Shown here piece after piece: positions 51,118 through 58,634 of a stretch of DNA of 64,000 nucleotides. Position 1 is the first letter of the stretch. Each line of letters begins with the position of its first letter. This DNA comes from Vreelandella populi (GTDB lineage: Bacteria > Pseudomonadota > Gammaproteobacteria > Pseudomonadales > Halomonadaceae): contig NZ_RZHE01000006.1 of assembly GCF_003989825.1 (NCBI RefSeq), positions 558,001-622,000 on the forward strand, given 5' to 3'. The translations under genes and the position numbers were made by a program. Below the pieces are notes generated by a model that saw nothing but the letters and a program-made list of their open reading frames with translations, did no database searches and was not told where the DNA came from.

Positions 51118-51324
51118 TCACACAGCGTAAGCGAGACTCATGTCAGCTTCCATACGCACTTCTTGAAGCGCTTCTTTGGTCAGCGATTTGGCAAAGCAGG
51201 CGCACTTGCCGCACTGGGTGGCACAGCCGGTGGCTTCACGCACTTCTCGCCAGCTGCGCGCTCCGTCGCTCACCTGCTGGCGTATCTGATGATCGGTTAC
51301 TCCCTTGCACACACAAACGTACAT
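51118..51324 (-). CDS. bfd: Bacterioferritin-associated ferredoxin Bfd
   Basis: 68 residues. Binds Bfr and its [2Fe-2S] cluster passes electrons to release stored iron. Cluster Cys fit Cys4 and Cys6 (VCVCKG) plus Cys38 and Cys41 (CGKCAC); Cys34 and Cys43 are extra. Situated before bfr, as in Pseudomonas bfd/bfrB. A GAGGTG ribosome site lies six bases before the ATG but is in the arm of a hairpin (see separate entry). Confidence 0.94.
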   Translation of the reverse strand: MYVCVCKGVTDHQIRQQVSDGARSWREVREATGCATQCGKCACFAKSLTKEALQEVRMEADMSLAYAV

Positions 51325-51330
51325 GGCGAC

Positions 51331-51380
51331 ACCTCATAAATTACATGAGGTGAATGTAAATGATTCGCATACATTTTATC
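51331..51380 (-). promoter_or_regulatory. bfd leader: RBS-sequestering hairpin and possible Fur site
   Basis: ACCTCAT (51331-51337) and ATGAGGT (51345-51351) are perfect 7-bp arms with a 7-base loop. In the bfd mRNA the second arm to be transcribed (AUGAGGU) contains the ribosome site GAGGU, so folding would hide it. Just upstream AAATGATTCGCATACATTT (51358-51376) has AAATG-N9-CATTT symmetry and the AATGAT and CAT elements of a Fur box, matching roughly half of the 19-base consensus. Hairpin is clear; Fur assignment is weak. Confidence 0.5.
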
Positions 51381-51483
51381 AAGTAAAAAATGATGCCTAA
51401 TAGCAGTGATTGCCTTTCACCTAATAAGCAGCCCAACCAATACAACTACTTATCCGTTACTTTCTCAAATGTTGATATATAGA

Positions 51484-51933
51484 TTAACGCTTAGGCAGTA
51501 AAACAGTACGGGTATGAGAGGCCATATCCGGCCAGCTACGGCGCTGGCGATCAACAATCACCCACCAGTAGCCAAGACCTAAAGCCGCCAGACAGAGCCA
51601 GCCAGTGGCGCAGCGCATCAGGCACTGTTTAAGGGAGAGGGGTTGGCCGTTGAGCGTTTGCACCTGAAGCCGCCAGGCCTGCATGCCCAGCGTCATCCCG
51701 GCGCGACGCCAGAAAAAGCAGAAGAAAAGTGTAGTAGCCACCACCAGTAAACCGCGCAGGCTCCACACCCCCAACGCAGAAGCCCATACAGCTTGGGCTG
51801 GCCGACCCAGCACCTGTTGGAAAAACACTAAATGCAGCGTGGTAATCACCAACCAGAGCGCCAGTATCAGTACGCCATCATAGAGCAAGGCGCCCAGGCG
51901 GCGCCCTAAACCGGCAGTTACGTGACTAGCCAT
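51484..51933 (-). CDS. RDD family membrane protein
   Basis: 149 residues. Starts GRRLGALLYDGVLILALWL, with the Arg-Arg and Asp of the RDD motif, and three hydrophobic segments (about 18-38, 62-82, 122-140). WRRAGMTLGMQAWRLQV is the typical cytoplasmic RDD loop. Function is unknown for small RDD proteins; some export compatible solutes or protons. Start at 51933 overlaps the lptG end by 8 bases; a longer frame reaches 52011 but is inside lptG. Last gene of lptF-lptG-RDD. Confidence 0.88.
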   Translation of the reverse strand: MASHVTAGLGRRLGALLYDGVLILALWLVITTLHLVFFQQVLGRPAQAVWASALGVWSLRGLLVVATTLFFCFFWRRAGMTLGMQAWRLQVQTLNGQPLSLKQCLMRCATGWLCLAALGLGYWWVIVDRQRRSWPDMASHTRTVLLPKR

Positions 51934-52996
51934 TGCGGCGCAGGAAGTATACACCCACAAAGACACACACAAGTGTAGGTACAAGCACCGCCCATACAGG
52001 GGAAAAACCAAAAATGGTGGAGGCCGGAGCCAGCAGATCCTGAATATATTTAAACGTAAGTCCTGTGATTACGCCGTAAAACACTCGCGTGCCCGCCGCC
52101 ACGGTACGCAGCGGACCAAATACGAAAGAGGCGGCGATCAGTACCAGTGAGCCCATGGTGAGCGGCATCAGCATTTTCTGCCAGAAGTAGAGAAGCGGTC
52201 GATCTGCCGTCAACCCCTGGGCCTGAAGGTAGTTGGCATAGGCCCACAGTTCGCTGGGCGCCTGGCTTTCGATATCACGCAGCAGGCGCTCGAGCTGGGT
52301 AGGGGTAATATGCGTTTCCCAGAAGGCGCTTTCCTGAGTATCTGATTCGGTATAGTCATCATAGATGCGCGTGGTGGTAATGTTTTCAAGCCGCCAGGCG
52401 CCCTCTTCCCAGTGCGCGCGCGAAGCGTGAGTAGCTTCCACCAGACGGCGCTCGTCAAACCGGTAGCGGGTCAGGTCAAGCACCACATCGTCAGCACGAA
52501 TGGCGCCAAACCGGTAAACGCTGTCACCTTCAAACTGCCAGCCGCTGCGGCTGGCGGGCTGGGCGTTTTCACCCTGGCGCTGTTCAAGGCGCCACGCTTC
52601 GGCAAACTGCTCGGTACGTGGGCTTACAAACTCGGCGACCAACAGTACAACCACCACCACGACCAGCACCGGCTTCATCACGCCCCATACAATGCGCGCA
52701 AGCGAGCGCCCGGCGGCGCGCATGACGGTAAGCTCGTTACTGGAGGCCATGCTGCCCAAGCCAATCAGCGCGCCAATCAATACTGCCACGGGGGCGTACT
52801 GATAAAACCGCCACGGCATGCGCATCAGCAAATAAAACAGTACATCCAGCGCCGAATAGCCCTCTTGTACTTTACTTAACTCACCAATGTAGGCAATGGT
52901 GATATCCAGGCCTAGCAGGACAAACTGAACAATAATAATCGCACCCAGAACGTTGCGGGCAATATAACGATCCAGGCGGTCGGCCAGTGTCAACAT
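51926..52996 (-). CDS. lptG: LPS export permease LptG
   Basis: 356 residues. Inner-membrane half of the LptB2FG extractor that passes lipopolysaccharide to the LptA bridge. Six hydrophobic helices, LDRYIARNVLGAIIIVQFVLLGLD at the N-terminus, VLIGALIGLGSMASSNELTVMRAAGRSL (coupling helix), a beta-jellyroll periplasmic domain (about 130-260), and VLIAASFVFGPLRTVAAGTRVFYGVITGL. ATG overlaps the lptF stop (TAATG). lptB and lptC are elsewhere, as usual. Confidence 0.97.
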   Translation of the reverse strand: MLTLADRLDRYIARNVLGAIIIVQFVLLGLDITIAYIGELSKVQEGYSALDVLFYLLMRMPWRFYQYAPVAVLIGALIGLGSMASSNELTVMRAAGRSLARIVWGVMKPVLVVVVVVLLVAEFVSPRTEQFAEAWRLEQRQGENAQPASRSGWQFEGDSVYRFGAIRADDVVLDLTRYRFDERRLVEATHASRAHWEEGAWRLENITTTRIYDDYTESDTQESAFWETHITPTQLERLLRDIESQAPSELWAYANYLQAQGLTADRPLLYFWQKMLMPLTMGSLVLIAASFVFGPLRTVAAGTRVFYGVITGLTFKYIQDLLAPASTIFGFSPVWAVLVPTLVCVFVGVYFLRRNG

Positions 52997-54069
52997 TAAC
53001 GCATCCCCTTACGCTGTGAGCGCCATAAAAGCAGCAGCCCTAATCCCAGAAACAGGAGATGAACCGGCCAGACACCTATCACTGTTGGCAGACTGCCACT
53101 GCCAATGGCGTCCACCGCCGCCAGCAGCAGACTCAAATAGGCAACGTACAGAAAGATGGCGGGCAGCAACTTGCCAAACCGACCCTGACGCGGGTTCACC
53201 CGGGAGAGCGGCTGAGCAAGCAAGGCCAGAATAAAGACCATTAGCGGAAGCCCGGTTCGCCACTGAAACTGCGCTTGGGCGCGCGGGTTAGGGTCGTGCC
53301 ACAGCTCCTGCGTTGTGGCGTACTCGAGCGAATCAAGCTCCTGAAGGCTGCGGCTTAGGCCAAGGCGCATGGTATAGCGCTCAAAGGTCAACCGTTGGGC
53401 ATCGTTTTGCCCCGGCATTACGCCGTAGCGCTCGCCATTTTCCAGCACCAGAAAGCGGCTGCCCGTTTCGACGCGGGTTTCCTGATACCCGGAGCCCGCC
53501 CGTGTCACGAAGCTATGCGGGCTTTCAGGACCGGGCTGCTCATGAACCAGCACCTCTTGCATCTCAGTGCCATCGCTACTGAAATCGCTGATATAGGCCG
53601 TCCGCCCACCACCGAAATCCTGAAACCGCCCTGGCGCCAGCACTGAAACATCCAGCCGGCTGCGCTGCTCCTCAAGGGTGGCGGCGGTCTGCAACGCCCC
53701 GGCCGGGGTTAGCCACAGGCTGCAAAGGGCGACTAATACCGCCACAATAGAGGCAGGCAGCAGCGTGACCCGTAAAAGGCGCAGCGGGCTCATGCCGCAG
53801 GCGACCATTACGGTGATTTCGCTGTTCATATAGAGCTGGCCATAAGCCAGCAAAATCCCCAGGAAAAACGCCAGCGGTAGCACCAGCTCCATAAAGCCCG
53901 GCAGGTGAAACATCATCAGGCTGCCTAGAATGGTGACCGGAAAATCGCCCTCTGCCGCATCTGAAAAGTAGCGGATAAAACGACTGCCCATGATGACCAG
54001 CAGCAAAATGCCGGCGACCGCCGACATGGTGAGTAACACTTCGCGAGTTAAGTACCGAAATAAAATCAA
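52996..54069 (-). CDS. lptF: LPS export permease LptF
   Basis: 357 residues. Partner of LptG. MILFRYLTREVLLTMSAVAGILLLVIMGSRFIRY at the start, LPLAFFLGILLAYGQLYMNSEITVMVACGMSPLRLLRVTLLPA (coupling helix), periplasmic beta domain (about 130-265), and C-terminal helices beginning PLMVFILALLAQPLSRVNPRQGRFGKLLPAIFLYVAYL. Divergent from pepA across 122 bases, the conserved gammaproteobacterial arrangement. Confidence 0.97.
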   Translation of the reverse strand: MILFRYLTREVLLTMSAVAGILLLVIMGSRFIRYFSDAAEGDFPVTILGSLMMFHLPGFMELVLPLAFFLGILLAYGQLYMNSEITVMVACGMSPLRLLRVTLLPASIVAVLVALCSLWLTPAGALQTAATLEEQRSRLDVSVLAPGRFQDFGGGRTAYISDFSSDGTEMQEVLVHEQPGPESPHSFVTRAGSGYQETRVETGSRFLVLENGERYGVMPGQNDAQRLTFERYTMRLGLSRSLQELDSLEYATTQELWHDPNPRAQAQFQWRTGLPLMVFILALLAQPLSRVNPRQGRFGKLLPAIFLYVAYLSLLLAAVDAIGSGSLPTVIGVWPVHLLFLGLGLLLLWRSQRKGMR

Positions 54070-54191
54070 CGCCCTCTCCGGCTAATCATGCAGGATGCCA
54101 TGCAATGCACGCATGGCTTGGGTACACTAAACGAACACTCAGTACGGGGCATTATCCCGAATCCCTCGATGCTTGTCTTGTTGGAGACGTC

Positions 54192-55709
54192 ATGGAATTT
54201 TCCGTTCAGACCGCCAATCCGGCCAAAGCCGAAACGGCTTGTCTCGTCATCCCCCTTTTTAAAGGTAGTCACTTACTGCCCACGGCAGCCAGCCTGGACG
54301 ACGCCAGCGAGCGTTTAATCTGCCAATTGCTTGAGCGTGGCGATTTCGACGCCGCCCTTGGTAATGTGCAGATGATTCCTTTTGCGCCTGGCCTGTGTGC
54401 CGAGCGGCTTTTATTAGTAGGCCTCGGTGAGCGCGAAAAGTGCCAGGAAGCCGCCTTTTTAAAAGGCCTGGACGCGGCCATGACAGCACTTGCCAAGCTG
54501 TCGGTGGATGAAGCAAGCATCGCGTTTAATGATGTTCCCCTTGAAAGCCGCGACAGCAGCTGGAAAGCCCGCAAGGTGCTGGAAGCCGCTGAGCGCGCGG
54601 TCTATCGCTTTGATCAGTTTAAGTCGCAGCCCGCACCTTTAGCGAGTCTTAAAGCGCTCACGCTTTTTTGCGAGCCTGAAAATGCCACGCTTGCCAAGCA
54701 GGGCGCCCGCATTGGCGCTGCTATCGGCCAAGGCATTAACTACACCCGCACGCTGGGCAACCTGCCGGGCAATGTGTGCACGCCGCGCTACCTTGCCGAA
54801 CAGGCCGAAGAGTTGGGCCGGGCATCTAACGGCGCGCTAGAGGTCGAAATTCTCGACGAAGAGGCCCTGGGAGCGTTGGGCGCAGGTTCCTTGTTGTCCG
54901 TGGGCCGGGGCAGTAACGAGCCCACCCGTCTGATTGTCATGAAGTACAACGGCGCGGCGGAGCGTGAAGAGGCGCCCCACGTATTGGTGGGCAAGGGCAT
55001 CACCTTTGATACCGGCGGCATTTCGCTGAAACCCGGCGAAGGCATGGACGAAATGAAGTTCGACATGTGCGGTGCGGCCAGCGTGTTTGGCACCGTGAAA
55101 GCAATGTTGGCTATCAAGCCCAAGCTCAACCTGGTCTTCATTGTCGCCGCCGCAGAAAATATGCCGGACGGCCTGGCGACAAAACCGGGCGATATCATTA
55201 AAACGCTCAAGGGCCTGACGGTTGAAGTATTGAATACCGATGCCGAAGGCCGCCTGGTGCTGTGTGATGCATTGACCTACGCCGAGCGCTTCAAGCCGGC
55301 AAGCGTTGTAGATATCGCAACGCTCACTGGTGCGGTCATTGTTGGCCTGGGCCACCACGCGACCGGCCTGCTCTCCAATGACGACGACCTGGCGCTCGAT
55401 TTATTAGAAGCGGGCGAAGCGGCCTGGGATCGCGCCTGGCACTTGCCCCTTTGGGATGAGTATCAGGAGCAATTGGAATCCAACTTTGCGGATCTGGCCA
55501 ATATCGGTGGACGCCCGGCGGGTACGATTACCGCGGCCTGCTTTTTGTCGCGCTTTGCCGATCACTTCCCCTGGGCGCATCTGGATATCGCTGGTACCGC
55601 CTGGCATTCAGGCAAGCAGAAAGGCGCGACCGGCCGACCGGTCGGCCTGCTGACACAATACCTCCTGGACCGTGAAGCTGACGCCCAGGTAGAAACCAGC
55701 GTCAATTAA
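54192..55709 (+). CDS. pepA: Leucyl aminopeptidase (PepA)
   Basis: 505 residues. Hexameric zinc/manganese aminopeptidase; in E. coli also a DNA-binding protein (XerCD cofactor, carAB). The C-terminal catalytic domain has VGKGITFDTGGISLKP (Lys and Asp metal ligands), KFDMCGAASV and the signature NTDAEGRLVLCDALTYAE. The N-terminal regulatory domain (1-180) starts MEFSVQTANPAKAETACLVIPLF. GGAG precedes ATG at 54192; an upstream frame to 54105 overlaps the lptF/pepA promoter. Followed by an unusual spacer before ilvE. Confidence 0.97.
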   Translation: MEFSVQTANPAKAETACLVIPLFKGSHLLPTAASLDDASERLICQLLERGDFDAALGNVQMIPFAPGLCAERLLLVGLGEREKCQEAAFLKGLDAAMTALAKLSVDEASIAFNDVPLESRDSSWKARKVLEAAERAVYRFDQFKSQPAPLASLKALTLFCEPENATLAKQGARIGAAIGQGINYTRTLGNLPGNVCTPRYLAEQAEELGRASNGALEVEILDEEALGALGAGSLLSVGRGSNEPTRLIVMKYNGAAEREEAPHVLVGKGITFDTGGISLKPGEGMDEMKFDMCGAASVFGTVKAMLAIKPKLNLVFIVAAAENMPDGLATKPGDIIKTLKGLTVEVLNTDAEGRLVLCDALTYAERFKPASVVDIATLTGAVIVGLGHHATGLLSNDDDLALDLLEAGEAAWDRAWHLPLWDEYQEQLESNFADLANIGGRPAGTITAACFLSRFADHFPWAHLDIAGTAWHSGKQKGATGRPVGLLTQYLLDREADAQVETSVN

Positions 55710-55761
55710 TGACCTGATTGAGTGCTTGATGGTTGCCTTTCAAGACGACAACCGTTAAACC

Positions 55762-55818
55762 TGAGAGTATTTAAACTTGAGAGTATTAGCGTGTGCCACT
55801 CCTTTATGGCACACGCTA
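55762..55818 (+). promoter_or_regulatory. Direct repeat and perfect hairpin upstream of the aminotransferase gene
   Basis: TGAGAGTATT occurs twice with a 16-base period (55762-55771 and 55778-55787). Right after it, TAGCGTGTGCCA (55787-55798) and TGGCACACGCTA (55807-55818) form a perfect 12-bp stem with an 8-base loop. No T run follows, so it is not a standard terminator. It could be a pepA 3' processing/termination element or a leader or operator for the aminotransferase gene 60 bases away. Confidence 0.55.
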
Positions 55819-55878
55819 CTCCTGACGATATGCTTACATTCGCCCTTCGGGGCCTGGCTCTAGCGGAGAAAACACGCC

Positions 55879-56985
55879 GTGCCCACTAGCTCTACATCAT
55901 TTGAAATCCTGCCGTCCAATCAGCCGACGGCTGACAGTATCCGTGACAACATTCTGGCCAACCCAGGGTTTGGTAAATACTTCACCGACCATATGGTCAA
56001 TGTCCGCTGGACGATCGACGCCGACTGGCACGGCCATCAGGTGCGTCCCTACGGCCCGCTGACCCTCGACCCGGCCGCCTCCGTACTGCATTATGGTCAG
56101 GAAATTTTTGAAGGCATCAAGGCCTATCGTCATGCTGATGGTTCGGTCTGGACCTTCCGGCCTGAGAAAAACGCCGAGCGTTTCCGGCGTAGCGCCCGCC
56201 GTCTGGCGTTGCCGGAGCTTTCTGACGAAGACTTCATCGGCTCCATCAAGGCACTGCTGGCCCAAGACCATACCTGGGTACCCACGCCGTCAAGCGATGC
56301 CGATGAGTGCAGCCTGTATCTTCGACCGTTCATGATCGCTTCAGAAGCCTTCCTGGGTGTGCGTCCGGCTCACGAAGTCGATTACTACGTGATCGCCTCC
56401 CCGGCGGCGTCCTACTTCAAAGGCGGCATCAGCCCAGTTTCCATCTGGCTCTCCTCTCACTACAAGCGTGCAGCCGCGGGCGGTACGGGGTTTGCCAAGT
56501 GCGGCGGTAACTACGCGGCCTCTCTCGCTGCCCAGAAGGAAGCCGAGTCTCACGGCTGTGGCCAGGTGGTATTTCTTGATGCCGCTGAAAGCAAGTGGAT
56601 CGAGGAGCTTGGCGGCATGAACCTGTTCTTCGTCTTCAAGGATGGTCGTTTAGTCACCCCACGCCTCACCGATACCATTCTGGAAGGCGTTACCCGCAAC
56701 TCGGTTCTGACGCTTGCCAAAGATGAAGGCCTGACGCCTGAAGAGCGCCCGATCAGCATTGACGAATGGCGCGAAGGCGCGGCTTCCGGCGAAATCACCG
56801 AAGTGTTCGCCTGCGGCACCGCCGCGGTGATTACGCCGGTGGGCGAGCTGGTTACTGAAAATGAGCGCATTCGCCTGAACGGCGACGGCGGTAACGAAGT
56901 GGCCATGCGCATTCGCAAGAAGCTGCTCGACGTCCAGTACGGCCGTAGCGAAGACAAGCACGGCTGGCTGACTCAACTGGTGTAA
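55879..56985 (+). CDS. ilvE: Branched-chain amino acid aminotransferase
   Basis: 368 residues from GTG at 55879. Class IV PLP enzyme interconverting Ile, Leu and Val with their 2-oxo acids. Family blocks: VLHYGQEIFEGIKAYRHADG, ERFRRSARRLALPEL, PFMIASEAFLGVRP, ASPAASYFKGG, FAKCGGNYAASLAAQKEA (PLP Lys), WIEELGGMNLFFVFKDG, VFACGTAAVITPVGEL (phosphate-binding), and NEVAMRIRKKLLDVQYG. This length and pattern are those of the eukaryote-like/actinobacterial-type (BCAT group with 350-370 residues), longer than E. coli IlvE (309). It sits between pepA and holC, which are adjacent in E. coli. Confidence 0.93.
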   Translation: MPTSSTSFEILPSNQPTADSIRDNILANPGFGKYFTDHMVNVRWTIDADWHGHQVRPYGPLTLDPAASVLHYGQEIFEGIKAYRHADGSVWTFRPEKNAERFRRSARRLALPELSDEDFIGSIKALLAQDHTWVPTPSSDADECSLYLRPFMIASEAFLGVRPAHEVDYYVIASPAASYFKGGISPVSIWLSSHYKRAAAGGTGFAKCGGNYAASLAAQKEAESHGCGQVVFLDAAESKWIEELGGMNLFFVFKDGRLVTPRLTDTILEGVTRNSVLTLAKDEGLTPEERPISIDEWREGAASGEITEVFACGTAAVITPVGELVTENERIRLNGDGGNEVAMRIRKKLLDVQYGRSEDKHGWLTQLV

Positions 56986-57045
56986 TGCCCCTACCGCCGC
57001 CAGCAATGGCGGCGGCTTTGGAACTCTGCAAGAGCGGGAGCCGCT

Positions 57046-57477
57046 ATGGCGCGCATCGACTTTTATATTCTCCCCGATACCACCCTACAAGCGCGTCTGG
57101 CCTTCGCCTGCAAACTGGCCGAAACCATCTGGCGCAAGGGCTATCGCCTGCACCTTCACTGTGAAGACAAGGTCCTGGCCGAGCAGGCCGATAAGGCCCT
57201 GTGGAGTTTTCGCGAAGACGCCTATCTCCCCCACGCCCTTGAAGACAGTGACATGGCAAGCAGCGTGCCGGTCACCCTGGGTTGGCAGCAGCTGCCAATC
57301 CCTGTTGAGGAGACCGCACTTTTAAACCTGCACCCCGAGATTCCTGACGGCGTTGAGCGCTACGCGCGTATCGCCGAAATCATCAACCAACACCAGGACG
57401 TATTAGTGGCCAAACGCGCCTGCTGGCAGCGCTATAAAGAGCTCGGGCATGAAGTGGTGCCGCATAAGCTTGGTTAA
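57046..57477 (+). CDS. holC: DNA polymerase III chi subunit HolC
   Basis: 143 residues. Chi links the clamp loader (with psi) to SSB. It starts MARIDFYILPDTT and has the helix RLAFACKLAETIWRKGYRLHLHCEDK, FREDAYLPHAL, PVTLGW and C-terminal RYKELGHEVVPHKLG. The gene order pepA-(ilvE)-holC-valS matches the gammaproteobacterial block. The final 27 bases (57451-57477) recur in diverged form at 58548-58574, beyond the DUF1016 gene. Confidence 0.94.
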   Translation: MARIDFYILPDTTLQARLAFACKLAETIWRKGYRLHLHCEDKVLAEQADKALWSFREDAYLPHALEDSDMASSVPVTLGWQQLPIPVEETALLNLHPEIPDGVERYARIAEIINQHQDVLVAKRACWQRYKELGHEVVPHKLG

Positions 57478-57495
57478 CCGGAATAAGCTGCCTTT

Positions 57496-58536
57496 ATGAA
57501 CGACAAACCTACGTCACTGACAACACCGCCGGAAGGCTACACCGACTGGCTGGCTGAGCTGAAGGGCCGTATCCATAGCGCCCAGCAGCGCGCCACACAG
57601 GCGGTCAACCACGAGCTGGTGCTGCTTTATTGGCAGATCGGGCAGGATATTCTCCAGCGCCAGGCCGAACAGGGTTGGGGTGCTAAGGTAATAGACCGGC
57701 TGGCTCATGATTTGCGCACGGCTTTTCCTGACATGAAGGGTTTCTCACCTCGCAACCTCAAGTATATGCGCTCTTTTGCTGAGGCATGGCCGGACGAAAA
57801 ATTTGTGCAAGGAGTGCTTGCACAATTGCCTTGGTATCACCAATTGGCACTGCTGGACAAGCTGGCCGATACAGAAAGTCGGCGCTGGTACGCAAGCCAA
57901 GCAATTGAACATAACTGGTCGCGTAATGTACTGGTAATGCAGATTGAGACCCGTTTGCTAGAACGCCAAGGGGCTGCCGTTACCAATTTTGAAGTCCGCT
58001 TGCCCAAGCCACAATCAGATTTAGCGCGAGAGTCGCTGAAAGACCCCTACCGCTTTGATTTTCTTGGGCTGTCTGCAAAGGCGCAGGAGCGTGAAGTGGA
58101 GAGGGCTTTAGTGCGCCATGTCACAGAGTTCTTACTAGAACTGGGTGCAGGCTTTGCCTTCGTCGGGCGGCAGGTAGTGTTGGATGTGGGCGGCGAGGAG
58201 TTTTTTATCGACCTGCTCTTTTATCACCTCAAGCTGCGTTGCTATGTGGTAATCGAACTGAAGACCGGCAAGTTCAAGCCAGAACATTTGGGGCAACTAG
58301 GCTTTTATCTCACGGCGGTTGATCGCCAGCTCAAGGGTGAACAAGATAATCCCAGCATTGGCCTGCTGCTGTGCAAGAGCAAAAACAAGGTGGTGGCCGA
58401 GTATGCTTTAAGCGACAAATCCCAGCCAATGGGCATTGCCGAATACAAATTGCTGGAATCACTACCTGCTGAACTGCAAACCGATCTACCTAGTATTGAG
58501 CAGATCGAGCAGGAACTAGGCGAGATAAAAAACTAG
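57496..58536 (+). CDS. DUF1016 (YhcG-type) PD-(D/E)xK nuclease domain protein
   Basis: 346 residues. N-terminal DUF1016_N (about 15-150) with NHELVLLYWQIGQDILQRQAEQGWGAKVIDRLAHDLRTAFPDMKGFSPRNLKYMRSFAEAWP and LPWYHQLALLDKL. C-terminal PD-(D/E)xK nuclease: EEFFIDLLFYHLKLRCYVVIELKTGKFKPEHLGQLGFYL, with Asp and ELK catalytic residues intact. YhcG proteins are often carried by mobile or restriction islands; a defence role is suspected, not proven. It interrupts the conserved holC-valS neighbourhood, 18 bases after holC, with an extra copy of the holC tail at its far end: a sign of acquisition. No methylase or specificity subunit is nearby. Confidence 0.92.
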   Translation: MNDKPTSLTTPPEGYTDWLAELKGRIHSAQQRATQAVNHELVLLYWQIGQDILQRQAEQGWGAKVIDRLAHDLRTAFPDMKGFSPRNLKYMRSFAEAWPDEKFVQGVLAQLPWYHQLALLDKLADTESRRWYASQAIEHNWSRNVLVMQIETRLLERQGAAVTNFEVRLPKPQSDLARESLKDPYRFDFLGLSAKAQEREVERALVRHVTEFLLELGAGFAFVGRQVVLDVGGEEFFIDLLFYHLKLRCYVVIELKTGKFKPEHLGQLGFYLTAVDRQLKGEQDNPSIGLLLCKSKNKVVAEYALSDKSQPMGIAEYKLLESLPAELQTDLPSIEQIEQELGEIKN

Positions 58537-58547
58537 GTGAGATAAAA

Positions 58548-58574
58548 GAAGTAGTGCCGCACAAGCTGGACTAG
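58548..58574 (+). repeat. Diverged second copy of the holC 3' end
   Basis: GAAGTAGTGCCGCACAAGCT... at 58548 matches the last 27 bases of holC (57451-57477) in 21 positions. In frame it reads EVVPHKLD-stop against EVVPHKLG-stop of holC. Immediately before it, ACTAGGCGAGATAAAA and ACTAGGTGAGATAAAA occur in tandem, the first being the end of the DUF1016 gene. Read continuously the remnant gives ELGEIKEVVPHKLD, close to the holC tail ELGHEVVPHKLG. Confidence 0.85.
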
Positions 58575-58634
58575 AGAGCGATTGCCCAACATAAGTTCAA
58601 AACGTTAATAACAACTACTTAGTGCAAGAGTTTG

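Noticed and set aside
57496..58536. Part of a type I restriction-modification system
   Set aside because: No hsdM, hsdS or hsdR gene is in the neighbourhood.
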